A DNA stretch of 64,000 bases from contig JBHGBD010000006.1 of the NCBI GenBank assembly GCA_041946825.1, positions 1-64,000 of the forward strand, in the 5' to 3' direction. Below the pieces are notes generated by a model. That model searched no databases and had not been told where the DNA came from. It saw nothing but the letters and a program-made list of their open reading frames with translations. This DNA comes from CAZTHM01 sp041946825 (GTDB taxonomy: Bacteria; Acidobacteriota; Terriglobia; UBA7540). The translations under genes and the position numbers were made by a program. This document shows, one piece after another, positions 53,576-62,343 of this stretch. Position 1 is the stretch's first letter. Each line of letters starts with the position of its first letter.

Positions 53576-54955
53576 ATGCGCATTGATCCCAATCTGACTC
53601 CCGAGAGACTTAAGCCAAAACTCGAAAACCTCTTTGAGCTTTCGGCGGCGAAGATCCGGGCCCTCGATAAGGCCTGGGACTTTTCTCATGGCACGCCGGT
53701 CTTCACCGCCCAGGGCCGGTACACGGCGCGCGGCTGGACCGAGTGGACACTGGGTTTCATGTTCGGCTCGGCGCTTCTCCAGTTCGACGCCACGGGCGAC
53801 GAGTGGTTTCTCGAATATGGCCGGCGGCAGACCGTCGAGCGGATGGCGAATTACATCACTCACACCGGCGTACACGACCACGGCTTCAACATCGTCAGCA
53901 CGTATGGCAACCTCGCCCGCCTCGCGAAAGAGGGAAAGCTCGAAGCGGGGGCGTTTGAGAAGGAGTTTTACGAATTGGCGCTGAGGGCCAGCGGAGCCGT
54001 GCAGGCGGCGCGCTGGGCGCGTACGCGCGACGGCCGCGGCTATATCTACTCTTTCCATGGGCCGCATTCGCTCTTCGTCGACACCCTGCGGACCCTGCGC
54101 TCCCTTGCGCTGGCGCATCGCCTGGGACAAGTGCTGATGGGCGAGATGGACGAGCGGATTTCGCTGCTCGAGCGCCTGGTTCAACACGCGTCGGTCACCG
54201 CGCAATATTCCGTTTACTATGGCGAAGGGCGCGATCAATACGACGTGCGCGGGCGGGTCGCGCATGAGTCGCTCTTCCATGCCTCGAATGGCGCGTATCG
54301 TTGTCCGAACTCGCAACAGGGCTATTCGCCTTTTACAACCTGGACGCGCGGGCTCGCCTGGGCCATGTGCGGGTTTGCCGAGCAACTGGAATTCCTGGCC
54401 ACGCGCTCGGCCGATGAACTCGCGCCGCTCGGCGGACGCGAGAAAGTCGAAGCCACGATGCTCCGCGCGGCGGATGCGACATGCGATTTCTACCTCGCGC
54501 AAACGCCGGAGGACGGGATTCCGTTCTGGGACACCGGCGCGCCCGGCCTGACGCGACTGGGTGATTACTTGAACCGGGCGAGCGACCCTTTCAACGATCA
54601 AGAGCCCGTGGACAGTTCCGCCGCGGCCATCGCCGCGCAAGGGTTGTGGCGATTGGGCACCTACCTCGCCGGGCGGCCCGAGCGCGCCACGGACGCGCGG
54701 CGCTACCGCCAGGCTGCGCTGACGATTGCCAGCGCCCTTTTCGACGACCCCTACCTCTCGCGCGACTCGGAACATCACGGGCTGATCCTGCATTCGATTT
54801 ACCACCGCCCCAACGGATGGGATTACGTCCCGCCCGGCCGGAAGATCCCTTGCGGAGAGTCGTCCATGTGGGGCGACTATCACGCTCGTGAACTGGCGCT
54901 GATTCTTCTTCGGGACCTGCGCGGCGAGCCTTATCTGACCTTCTTCTCGATTTAG
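53576..54955 (+). CDS. GH88-like unsaturated glucuronyl hydrolase
   Basis: A 459-residue (alpha/alpha)6-barrel glycosidase without signal peptide. Family blocks are FSHGTPVF, STYGNLARL, TWTRGLAWAM, an FWDTGAPGL segment, DSSAAAIAAQGLW, HSIYHRPNG and GESSMWGDYH. The catalytic Asp pair of GH88 is likely in the NIVSTYGN and DSSA regions but is not fixed here. It removes 4,5-unsaturated uronic acid from oligosaccharides made by polysaccharide lyases. No lyase gene is in the window. It follows the SDR gene in an operon. Confidence 0.87.
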   Translation: MRIDPNLTPERLKPKLENLFELSAAKIRALDKAWDFSHGTPVFTAQGRYTARGWTEWTLGFMFGSALLQFDATGDEWFLEYGRRQTVERMANYITHTGVHDHGFNIVSTYGNLARLAKEGKLEAGAFEKEFYELALRASGAVQAARWARTRDGRGYIYSFHGPHSLFVDTLRTLRSLALAHRLGQVLMGEMDERISLLERLVQHASVTAQYSVYYGEGRDQYDVRGRVAHESLFHASNGAYRCPNSQQGYSPFTTWTRGLAWAMCGFAEQLEFLATRSADELAPLGGREKVEATMLRAADATCDFYLAQTPEDGIPFWDTGAPGLTRLGDYLNRASDPFNDQEPVDSSAAAIAAQGLWRLGTYLAGRPERATDARRYRQAALTIASALFDDPYLSRDSEHHGLILHSIYHRPNGWDYVPPGRKIPCGESSMWGDYHARELALILLRDLRGEPYLTFFSI

Positions 54956-55070
54956 AGCACAGTGGGACGCCGGACGCCATGCGAGAGACGCGGGCGGCGC
55001 CGGCGCGCATTGTATAATTGACGATTCCCCGGCGCGCGGGCTTGCCGTCGATTGACCCATCGAGTTCAAA

Positions 55071-57332
55071 ATGTTACGCCGAATTCCTATTTCCAAATGC
55101 ATGCTGCCGCGGAGACGCAGGACTCCTCCCCTCGCGCGATTGCCCCTTGCATGGATGGTGTGCGTTTTGGCACTCGCCGGTGGTTCCCTATCGCAGACGA
55201 CCGGGCCGCCGGCGCCCGAAATTCGTGGTTTCTCACCTTCCTCTGCAAAGCGCCAGGCGGAGCTTGAAAAGGCGTTTCGCGCCGTTCCCACGGCGGAGCG
55301 CGCGCGGCTGGATTTGTGGGCGCTGACTTCGGCTCCGCACGTGGCGGGAACTCCCGAGGACTACGAGACAGCGAAATTCGTCCTTGAGCAATTCCGCGCG
55401 GCCGGGCTCGACGCGGAGATCATTGATTACCGCGTGCTGCTCCCTATGCCGCGGGAAGTGAAAGTCGATCTGGTGGAGCCGTTCAAGCGCGAGGGGCCAA
55501 CTCCCGAAGGCGCGCAGGACCTGAAAAAGCGCGCGAAGACCCCCGATTTTGTCCCCGCCTTCAACGCCTATTCGCCCTCCGGAGATGTTACGGCGCGCGT
55601 GGTTTACGCCAACTACGGGCTGCCCGAGGATTACGAGCGGCTCAAAGAGCTCGGTGTCGACGTTGCGGGGAGCATCGTCCTGGTCCGTTACGGAAAGTGC
55701 TTTCGAGGAGTGAAGGCGTACGTCGCGCAGCAGAGCCGCGCGGCGGGAGTGCTCATCTACTCCGACCCGGCGGACGACGGCTACCGTCAGGGCGACGCCT
55801 ACCCGCGCGGGCCGTGGCGCCCGCCGGACGGCGTGCAGCGTGGCTCGATTCTCTATATGACCGACTACGCCGGCGACCCACTCACTCCCGGGATACCGGC
55901 CACGGCTGAAGCGAAGCGGCTGGCCCTGAAAGACGCGCCAACTCTACCCCGCATTCCTACCACGCCCATTTCTTACGAGGACGCTTCACCCATCCTCGAA
56001 AACCTGGGCGGCCCCGTTGCGCCACAGGCATGGCAGGGCGCGCTGCCGCTCACGTACCACGTGGGCCCCGGCGCCGCCAAGGTCCGGCTGAAGCTCGATA
56101 TGGACTTCCGGTTACGCTCCATCTGGAATGTTGTGGCTCGCATCCCCGGGTCCTCCCAGCCTGAGTCGTGGGTCGTGCTGGGAAACCACCGGGACGCCTG
56201 GACGTATGGCGCCGTGGACCCGGCAAGCGGCACCGCTCCGCTGCTCGCCGTCGCCCGCGGCCTGGGGCAATTGCTGAAGGGGGGGTGGCGACCACAACGC
56301 ACCCTTGTTCTGGCGAGCTGGGACGCGGAGGAATTCGGCTTGATTGGCTCGACCGAATGGATGGAAGACAACGCCGCGATTCTGGACCAACACGCCGTCG
56401 CGTACTTGAACATGGATAGCGGGGTTTCCGGAACACATTTCGGCGCATCCGCCGTTCCTTCGTTGGGGCGGTTGATCCGGGAAGCCACTCGCGACGTGAC
56501 GGACCCGGACTCCGGACGCTCGCTTTTTTCCGTCTGGTCGGAAGAGGCTCCGCGCGTCCGACGCGAAGGCGGAATTCCTTACCTGGTTCTGAACAATCCG
56601 CCGGTCACGCCCGGAATTGAAGCGCGCGTGGGCGACCTGGGCAGCGGCTCGGATTACACCCCTTTTCTGCAACACGCGGGCGTGCCGTCGCTCGACATCG
56701 GCTTTGCCGGGCCCTACGGCGTCTATCATTCCGTCTATGACAATTTCGATTGGATGCAGGAATTCGGAGACCCCAGCTTCCGTTACAGCGTGGCCGCGGC
56801 TCAGGTTTACGGGACTCTCGCGCTGCGCCTTGCGGACGCGCAGGCGCTCCCCTTCGACTTTGAGGACTATGGGAAAGCTCTTCTGACCTATCTGAGCGAC
56901 CTTGAAGCCGAAGCCCAGAAAGGCGACCCCGCGGGCCGGCTGCAATTCGACGAGGCAAAGAAGTCGGCGGAGCGTTTTACCGCGGCAGCGCGAAAGCTGA
57001 ATCGCAAACTCACCACGGCGAATGCCGACGGGGAGTGGGATCCCAGATACCTATCGAGCCTCAACCAGTCTCTGATGAAGGTGGAGAGAAGCTTCCTGTT
57101 GCCGGGCGGCCTGCCGGGACGCGCGTGGTTCCGTCACGCCTTCTACGCGCCGGGCGTGTATACTGGATATTCTGCGGTCATCTTCCCGGGCGTTCGCGAA
57201 GCCCTGGCCAGAAGGGACTGGCCGGGCGCGCGTGAGCAGTTACGCCAGGTTCAGGCTGCCATCGACCGCGGAACGGCAACCCTCGCGCGGGCGAGCGAGT
57301 CCTCGGATCAGGCAGGAGCCAGCCGGCGGTGA
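55071..57332 (+). CDS. Exported M28-family peptidase (glutamate carboxypeptidase II-like)
   Basis: A 753-residue zinc peptidase with signal peptide (hydrophobic run LAWMVCVLALAGG). A protease-associated domain (about 150-280) is inserted before the catalytic domain. Zinc ligands are seen in GNHRDAWTYGAVDPASG (His, Asp), SWDAEEFGLIGS (Glu pair) and, later, MDSGVSG. A helical dimerisation domain resembling the transferrin receptor ends the protein. The likely action is removal of C-terminal acidic residues from peptides. ATG at 55101 would give a shorter signal peptide. Confidence 0.92.
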   Translation: MLRRIPISKCMLPRRRRTPPLARLPLAWMVCVLALAGGSLSQTTGPPAPEIRGFSPSSAKRQAELEKAFRAVPTAERARLDLWALTSAPHVAGTPEDYETAKFVLEQFRAAGLDAEIIDYRVLLPMPREVKVDLVEPFKREGPTPEGAQDLKKRAKTPDFVPAFNAYSPSGDVTARVVYANYGLPEDYERLKELGVDVAGSIVLVRYGKCFRGVKAYVAQQSRAAGVLIYSDPADDGYRQGDAYPRGPWRPPDGVQRGSILYMTDYAGDPLTPGIPATAEAKRLALKDAPTLPRIPTTPISYEDASPILENLGGPVAPQAWQGALPLTYHVGPGAAKVRLKLDMDFRLRSIWNVVARIPGSSQPESWVVLGNHRDAWTYGAVDPASGTAPLLAVARGLGQLLKGGWRPQRTLVLASWDAEEFGLIGSTEWMEDNAAILDQHAVAYLNMDSGVSGTHFGASAVPSLGRLIREATRDVTDPDSGRSLFSVWSEEAPRVRREGGIPYLVLNNPPVTPGIEARVGDLGSGSDYTPFLQHAGVPSLDIGFAGPYGVYHSVYDNFDWMQEFGDPSFRYSVAAAQVYGTLALRLADAQALPFDFEDYGKALLTYLSDLEAEAQKGDPAGRLQFDEAKKSAERFTAAARKLNRKLTTANADGEWDPRYLSSLNQSLMKVERSFLLPGGLPGRAWFRHAFYAPGVYTGYSAVIFPGVREALARRDWPGAREQLRQVQAAIDRGTATLARASESSDQAGASRR

Positions 57333-57380
57333 TGGCAGGCTCGCGAGGGAGCCGGCGGCACATCAGGGCTCAAGTGGCGT

Positions 57381-58058
57381 ATGAAGGTCAGCGTTCTCTT
57401 CTTCGGCGTTGCTCACGATCTGACGGGCTTCGCGCAGGAGCAACTCGAGATTGGCGCCGGAGAGACCCTCGCCGACGTGCAGCGGCGATACGAAGCTCGC
57501 TTCCCGCGCCTGCGCGAGATGACGGGGTCGCTCCTGACGGCTGTGAATCAGGAAATCGCCGATCCTTCGCGGATTCTGCGCGAGGGCGACGAGGTGGCTT
57601 TCATGCCCCCGGTGAGCGGCGGCGCGGGCGACGACTTCTATCGCGTCACGCGCGAGGTGATTCCGACCGGCGACCTCGCCCGAGGACTCAAGGCGCCCGA
57701 AGATGGCGCGGTCGCTGTCTTCGAAGGAATCGTGCGCAATCACTCGCGCGGACGCACGACCCTCTACCTGGAATACGAAGCGTACGAGCCGATGGCCGTC
57801 CAGAAGATGGAAGAGATCGGCCGCGAGGCGAAAGAGAAGTTTGGCGTCGACCGCATCGGCATCATTCACCGCCTGGGGCGGCTGGAAATCGGCGAGACCA
57901 GCGTCGCGATCATCGTGACCTCGGCGCACCGCCACGCGGCGTTTGAGGCCTGCCGGTACGCCATCGACCGCTTAAAGCAGACGGTGCCGATCTGGAAGAA
58001 GGAGTACTTCGCCGACGGCGCGGTCTGGGCGGAAGGAGAGAAGAAATCGAATCATTGA
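57381..58058 (+). CDS. MoaD-MoaE fusion, molybdopterin synthase
   Basis: A 225-residue protein joining both molybdopterin synthase subunits. Residues 1-80 are MoaD (VSVLFFGVAHDLTG...) ending FMPPVSGG, whose Gly-Gly normally becomes a thiocarboxylate. MoaE follows directly (DDFYRVTREVI...), with NHSRGR and the RHAAFEACRYAID...PIWKKE active-site region. For function the chain must be cut after the Gly-Gly, as described for mycobacterial MoaX. The TGA stop lies in a repeat. No other moa genes are nearby. Confidence 0.93.
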   Translation: MKVSVLFFGVAHDLTGFAQEQLEIGAGETLADVQRRYEARFPRLREMTGSLLTAVNQEIADPSRILREGDEVAFMPPVSGGAGDDFYRVTREVIPTGDLARGLKAPEDGAVAVFEGIVRNHSRGRTTLYLEYEAYEPMAVQKMEEIGREAKEKFGVDRIGIIHRLGRLEIGETSVAIIVTSAHRHAAFEACRYAIDRLKQTVPIWKKEYFADGAVWAEGEKKSNH

Positions 58059-58130
58059 TTCATTGCAAGGGACGGGATGTGCCGGCGCGCCTTGATTAAC
58101 TCAATGATTCACTGACTCAGTGATTCAGGT
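58050..58130. repeat. Heptamer/octamer repeats after the MoaD-MoaE gene
   Basis: AATCATT and GATTCAT units contain the TGA stop (58056-58058). A separate block near 58098-58130 repeats CTCAATGA, TTCACTGA, CTCAGTGA with an 8-base period, an exception to the sevens. Confidence 0.7.
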
Positions 58131-58136
58131 CTGAAT

Positions 58137-58928
58137 ATGAGCAATTATCTCGATACCGCCGTTTCGATCGCCCGCGAAGCCGGAGGACTGCTCGCCGATT
58201 ATTTCAGGGCGCCGCTCGAAATTTCCTACAAGAGTCCGGCGAATCTGGTCACCGAAGCCGACAAGCGCTCCGAGGCGCTCATCGTCGAGAGGCTGCAAAA
58301 GCATTTTCCCGGGCACGCGGTGGTGGGCGAGGAAGGCGGCGGGCAGCGGATCAACTCAGACTACTGCTGGTACGTTGACCCTCTGGACGGCACCACGAAT
58401 TTCGCGCACGGCTTTCCGGTCTTTTGCGTCACACTGGGGCTGGCGTACCGCGGCGAAGTGATCGCGGGCGTGGTCTACGACCCCACTCGCGAAGAGCTTT
58501 ACACTTCCGAGCGGGGAGGGGGAGCGTTTCTGAACGGCAAGCGAATCTCCGTCTCGAAGAATGCCACGCTGGCCGAGAGCCTTCTGGCCACGGGCTTTCC
58601 GCCCTTCGATTCCCATCACGAACTGAATGCGCAACTCTTTTTCCGATTCACGACACTGTCGCATGGGATCCGCCGGCCCGGGTCCGCGGCCCTCGACTTC
58701 TGTTTCGTGGCGGCAGGGCGCTTCGATGCTTTCTGGGAATTGACGCTGAATCCCTGGGACAAGGCCGCGGGCTCGCTGCTGGTCGCCGAAGCGGGAGGAC
58801 GAGTCACCGACCTCGCGGGCGGTCCTTTCAAACTCCCCACGGGCGAGATCTTCGCCTCGAATGGTTTGATACACGACGAGATGATTCCCGTGTTCGCGGA
58901 AGCCCTGGCGGAGAAGAACCGGGGTTAG
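58137..58928 (+). CDS. Inositol-1-monophosphatase (SuhB-like)
   Basis: A 263-residue Mg2+-dependent phosphatase. Metal ligands lie in VGEEGG (Glu), WYVDPLDGTTNFAHGFP (Asp pair and DGTTN) and, near the end, the ELTLNPWDKAAGSLL block (family motif WDxAAG). It may process inositol phosphates or related sugar phosphates, or like SuhB assist rRNA synthesis. The TAG stop is inside a repeat. Confidence 0.94.
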   Translation: MSNYLDTAVSIAREAGGLLADYFRAPLEISYKSPANLVTEADKRSEALIVERLQKHFPGHAVVGEEGGGQRINSDYCWYVDPLDGTTNFAHGFPVFCVTLGLAYRGEVIAGVVYDPTREELYTSERGGGAFLNGKRISVSKNATLAESLLATGFPPFDSHHELNAQLFFRFTTLSHGIRRPGSAALDFCFVAAGRFDAFWELTLNPWDKAAGSLLVAEAGGRVTDLAGGPFKLPTGEIFASNGLIHDEMIPVFAEALAEKNRG

Positions 58929-59019
58929 GGATTGAGGGTTAGGGTCAGCGAGAGAGAAACCAAATTCCAAATCCCAAATTCCGGATCGCGAATCCCGAAC
59001 GCGGAGTCCCGAACCAAAC
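58923..59019. repeat. Heptamer repeats between two plus-strand genes
   Basis: GGTTAGG, GATTGAG, GGTTAGG and GTCAGCG start on the previous gene's TAG (58926-58928). From 58964, eight units (ATTCCAA, ATCCCAA, ATTCCGG, ATCGCGA, ATCCCGA and others) run up to the metallophosphoesterase ATG, leaving no ordinary ribosome site. Confidence 0.85.
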
Positions 59020-59862
59020 ATGGCCAGCCGATTCAGTTCGCGGCGTTTCTTGCGCGGAAGGGGTTTGATTACTCTCGCGCTCAACAGCCGGGAGCCGCAC
59101 TTCCCGCCCCCCGGGATTTCTCCCGATCCCGAAATCACCGAGACCGATATCTGGCTGCCGCGCCTTCCCCCGGCTCACGATGGATTGCGGATCGCCCATC
59201 TCACCGACCTTCACCACAGCCTCTTCACGCCCATCGAAGACATTCATCGCGCCGTTCACCTGACGAATCAGTTGCACCCGGACATCGTCGCGCTCACGGG
59301 CGACTATGTGACGCTTTCCCCTTCTTACATCTGGCCCGTCGCCCGGGCGCTGGGGAAATTACGATCGCGCTGGGGAGTGTTCGCGGTGCTGGGCAATCAT
59401 GATTTCCAGGTCGACGCTGACGAGATTGCACGCGCCTTGCGCGCGCAGGGCATTCGCGTCCTGCGCAATTCGCACTTCGCCTTGCGCGCCCGATCTTCGA
59501 CTCTGTGGATGCTCGGTGTGGACGATTTGTGGTGGCGAGCCGACGATCTGCCGGCGGCGTTGCGCGCCGTGCCCGCGCGTGAACCGAAGATCCTGCTTTG
59601 CCACAATCCGGTGGGGATTCGTCAGGCGGCGGAGCAGGGAGTTGATTTTGTGCTGTCCGGCCACACGCACGGGGGCCAGGTGCGGTTGCCGGTCGTGGGA
59701 TCGGTCTATGGCCGCTCGAAGCTCGGCGAGCGTTTCGTCGAGGGGTGGAATCGGCTCAATGGCACGCAGATTTACGTGAGCCGGGGCATTGGCAAAGTCC
59801 TGTTGCCGGTGCGGTTCGGCTGCCCGCCCGAAATCGCCTGCCTGCGCTTGCGGCGCCCGTAG
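59020..59862 (+). CDS. Metallophosphoesterase (YkuE/YaeI-like)
   Basis: A 280-residue calcineurin-like phosphoesterase. Metal ligands are in AHLTDLHH, ALTGDYV, LGNHDF and LSGHTHGGQ. The N-terminus is basic (SSRRFLRGRG) and may anchor it to the membrane or act as a twin-arginine-like signal, though the hydrophobic stretch is short. YaeI-type members hydrolyse lipid diphosphates such as UDP-diacylglucosamine. The TAG stop is part of a palindromic element. Confidence 0.88.
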   Translation: MASRFSSRRFLRGRGLITLALNSREPHFPPPGISPDPEITETDIWLPRLPPAHDGLRIAHLTDLHHSLFTPIEDIHRAVHLTNQLHPDIVALTGDYVTLSPSYIWPVARALGKLRSRWGVFAVLGNHDFQVDADEIARALRAQGIRVLRNSHFALRARSSTLWMLGVDDLWWRADDLPAALRAVPAREPKILLCHNPVGIRQAAEQGVDFVLSGHTHGGQVRLPVVGSVYGRSKLGERFVEGWNRLNGTQIYVSRGIGKVLLPVRFGCPPEIACLRLRRP

Positions 59863-59863
59863 C

Positions 59864-59916
59864 GCCGCCCATCAGGGCGGCATCCTGATGGTGAGGGGCT
59901 CCCGACGCGGTCGGGA
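59864..59916. repeat. Two-hairpin REP-like element
   Basis: GCCGCCC/GGGCGGC (59864-59881, ATCA loop) and TCCCGAC/GTCGGGA (59900-59916, GCG loop) follow the stop codon of the metallophosphoesterase, which begins the GTAGCGCC lead-in of the element. Confidence 0.85.
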
Positions 59917-59982
59917 CAAGTTCCGCCCAGCTCCATGTCAGCCTTGCCAAACTCTCATCGCGAAGGCATTCTTCCCAGCGCC

Positions 59983-61167
59983 ATGTTTTCGTCACGGACC
60001 AACTGGCCGCTCGCCCCCAATCGACTCTCGCAGGTCGTCGAAGCCTTCCGCCGCGACGGCCGAACGTTCATCGATCTGACCGAATCCAACCCCACGCGCT
60101 GCGGCTTTGAATTCGACGCCGGACAAATCCTCGCCGCCCTGGCAGATCCGCGCTCGCTCGCCTACCAGCCCGATCCGCGAGGTCTGCCGGCGGCCCGCGA
60201 AGCCGTAGTCGGCTATTACGCAGAGCGCGGAATGGCACTCGATCCGGCGCAGATATTTCTGACCACGAGCACAAGCGAAGCGTACTCCTACGTCTTTCGC
60301 CTGCTGGCGGATCCGGGCGACGCCATCCTGGTCCCGCGGCCCAGTTACCCGCTCTTCGATTTTCTGGCGGGACTGAACGATGTGAAGCGGGTTCATTATC
60401 CGCTCGTCTATCAGGACGGCTGGCGGATCGATCTCGAAGAGTTGAGCGCCCTGGTGCGAAATTCGGCAACGAAGGTCCGAGCCGTCCTCGTGGTCCATCC
60501 GAACAACCCCACCGGCTCGTTTGTCCAGGGCGACGAGTTGCAGCGCCTGCTCGCGCTTTGTCGCGAGCACGAGCTGGCCATCGTCGCCGACGAGGTTTTT
60601 TCCGATTACGGCTTCGCGAAAGATGGGTTGCATGTGCCAACTCACGCGCGCGTTGCCGACGCGCTCACGTTCACGCTCAACGGTTTGTCGAAGATTTCCG
60701 CGTTGCCCCAGATGAAGCTGGGCTGGATCGTCGTGAACGGCCCGCAGGATGTGCTCGCGCAAGCGGAGGCGCGGCTCGAAATCATCGCCGACACGTATCT
60801 CTCGATCAGCGCGCCGCTCGCGCATGCGCTTCCCACACTGCTCGAATCGCGGCGGAGGCTCCAGCCTCAAATCCAGGAACGCGTCCGATCAAATCTCCGG
60901 TGGCTCGATGCGAGGCTCGATTCCGGCTGCCCGGCGAACCGCCTCCGGGCGGAAGGTGGTTGGTACGCCGTCCTCAAGGTTCCCGCGACGAAATCGGACG
61001 AAGACTGGGCCCTCGAATTGTTGTCCCTGGATGCGGTCTTTGTGCATCCGGGCCACTTCTACGATTTCACATCGGAGGGGCACCTGGTGATCAGCCTGCT
61101 CCCTCCACCTGAGGCATTCCAGGAAGGCGTCCGGAGACTGCTCGCCCGCATTGCAGCACTCCCTTAG
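59983..61167 (+). CDS. PLP-dependent aminotransferase, class I/II
   Basis: A fold-type I aminotransferase of 394 residues. It starts FSSRTNWPLAPNRLS and has DLTESNPTRCGF, then VVHPNNPTGSFV, and the PLP lysine in LNGLSKISALPQMKLGW. The arginine binding the substrate carboxylate should lie in the C-terminal domain but was not pinned down. The frame is open to an ATG at 59935; 59983 matches the usual N-terminus. The substrate is not predictable. The stop lies 16 bases before the nucleoside hydrolase start. Confidence 0.9.
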   Translation: MFSSRTNWPLAPNRLSQVVEAFRRDGRTFIDLTESNPTRCGFEFDAGQILAALADPRSLAYQPDPRGLPAAREAVVGYYAERGMALDPAQIFLTTSTSEAYSYVFRLLADPGDAILVPRPSYPLFDFLAGLNDVKRVHYPLVYQDGWRIDLEELSALVRNSATKVRAVLVVHPNNPTGSFVQGDELQRLLALCREHELAIVADEVFSDYGFAKDGLHVPTHARVADALTFTLNGLSKISALPQMKLGWIVVNGPQDVLAQAEARLEIIADTYLSISAPLAHALPTLLESRRRLQPQIQERVRSNLRWLDARLDSGCPANRLRAEGGWYAVLKVPATKSDEDWALELLSLDAVFVHPGHFYDFTSEGHLVISLLPPPEAFQEGVRRLLARIAALP

Positions 61168-61183
61168 CGGATTGGAGGCCATC

Positions 61184-62236
61184 ATGACGAAGATTCAGCG
61201 AGTCGCATTCATGTTCGCGATTGGAATGCTCTTCACGGCGACGGTCTGGGCGGGGCCACAGGGCGCGCGCAAGGTCATCATCGACACCGACCCCGGCGCC
61301 GACGATGCGATGGCAATTCTGCTGGCCTTGAATTCGCCTGAACTCGACGTCAAGGCGCTCACGGTGGTGGCGGGAAACGTCGTCGTCGAGCGAGGCGTCG
61401 AGAATGCGCTGAAGCTGGTCTCGCTCGCCGGTCGCTGTGACGTTCGCGTGGCGCGCGGAGCCGCGCGGCCGTTGACCCAGAAGCTTACGACGGCCGAGTT
61501 CTTCCACGGCAGAAACGGCCTGGGGGATGTCGAACTCCCCCCCCCGACCTGCCACGCCGACGCGCAGTTCGCACCCGACGTCATCATCGAACTGGTTCAC
61601 CAGTACCCACACGAATTGACGCTTGTGCCGGTCGGCCCGCTGACCAACATCGCCCTGGCGATCGCCAAAGACCCCTCCATTGTTCCTTTAGTCCAGGAGG
61701 TTGTCCTGATGGGCGGCGGAATCACCGGAGGCAACGCAACCGCCGCCGCCGAAGCCAACATTCACAACGACCCGGAGGCGGCACAAGTTGTCTTTGAGGC
61801 GGGTTGGCCGCTCACCATGGTCGGATTGAACGTAACCGAGAGAACGCTCTTCACCCGCGCCGACCTCGCGGAACTCGCCAAGACTCATGGCCGCCAGAAC
61901 GACGTTGCTGTGGGCATTCTCACGTACATGGTGGATTTGGCGGGGCGGCTCGGTGGGAGCGGAACGCCAATGCACGACCCGCTGGCCGTGGGCGCGGCAA
62001 TCGATCGCCGGCTGATTACGACGCAGGACATGCGGGTCGACGTGGAAACCCGCGGCGCCTACACGCGCGGCGAAACCGTAGCCAGCCGGCATAATTCCAC
62101 TGACCGATTGATTCTCCGTGATAATCGCTACGTTGTCGAAGGGATTGCAAGAGTCCAACCCAACGTCCATGTCGCCGTCGAGTCGGACGCGCGGCGGTTC
62201 ATCGAGCTCTTCATTTCGAGGATCGCTGGGAAATGA
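61184..62236 (+). CDS. Exported nucleoside hydrolase
   Basis: A 350-residue enzyme cleaving the N-glycosidic bond of nucleosides. A signal peptide (MTKIQRVAFMFAIGMLF, cleavage near VWAGPQG) precedes the calcium-binding IDTDPGADDAMAI. NGLGD, LVPVGPLTNIALA and a later MHDPLAVG Asp are family blocks. TTGGAGG before the ATG at 61184 decides against the outer start at 61151. Being exported, it would salvage external nucleosides. Confidence 0.9.
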   Translation: MTKIQRVAFMFAIGMLFTATVWAGPQGARKVIIDTDPGADDAMAILLALNSPELDVKALTVVAGNVVVERGVENALKLVSLAGRCDVRVARGAARPLTQKLTTAEFFHGRNGLGDVELPPPTCHADAQFAPDVIIELVHQYPHELTLVPVGPLTNIALAIAKDPSIVPLVQEVVLMGGGITGGNATAAAEANIHNDPEAAQVVFEAGWPLTMVGLNVTERTLFTRADLAELAKTHGRQNDVAVGILTYMVDLAGRLGGSGTPMHDPLAVGAAIDRRLITTQDMRVDVETRGAYTRGETVASRHNSTDRLILRDNRYVVEGIARVQPNVHVAVESDARRFIELFISRIAGK

Positions 62237-62251
62237 GGACGGCCCGGCTTG

Positions 62252-62320
62252 TGTCATTCCGACGAGTCTCGCCGGAACTTGATTCTCAGAGCGAGATTCC
62301 TCGCTCCGCCCGGAATGACA
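62252..62320. repeat. Inverted-repeat element (TGTCATTCCG arms)
   Basis: Perfect 10-bp arms TGTCATTCCG (62252-62261) and CGGAATGACA (62311-62320) enclose a GAGCGAG/CTCGCTC hairpin (62289-62306). The 69-bp length and form suggest a small non-autonomous dispersed element or REP unit. It lies between convergent genes and could also end transcription. Confidence 0.85.
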
Positions 62321-62343
62321 GTCTCGTGTGGCCTGCTTTGGCG

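Noticed and set aside
53300..55291. 663-codon minus-strand frame opposite the SDR and GH88 genes
   Set aside because: It is the antisense shadow of two well-supported genes; its translation is arginine-rich and matches no family. GC-rich third positions keep such frames open.
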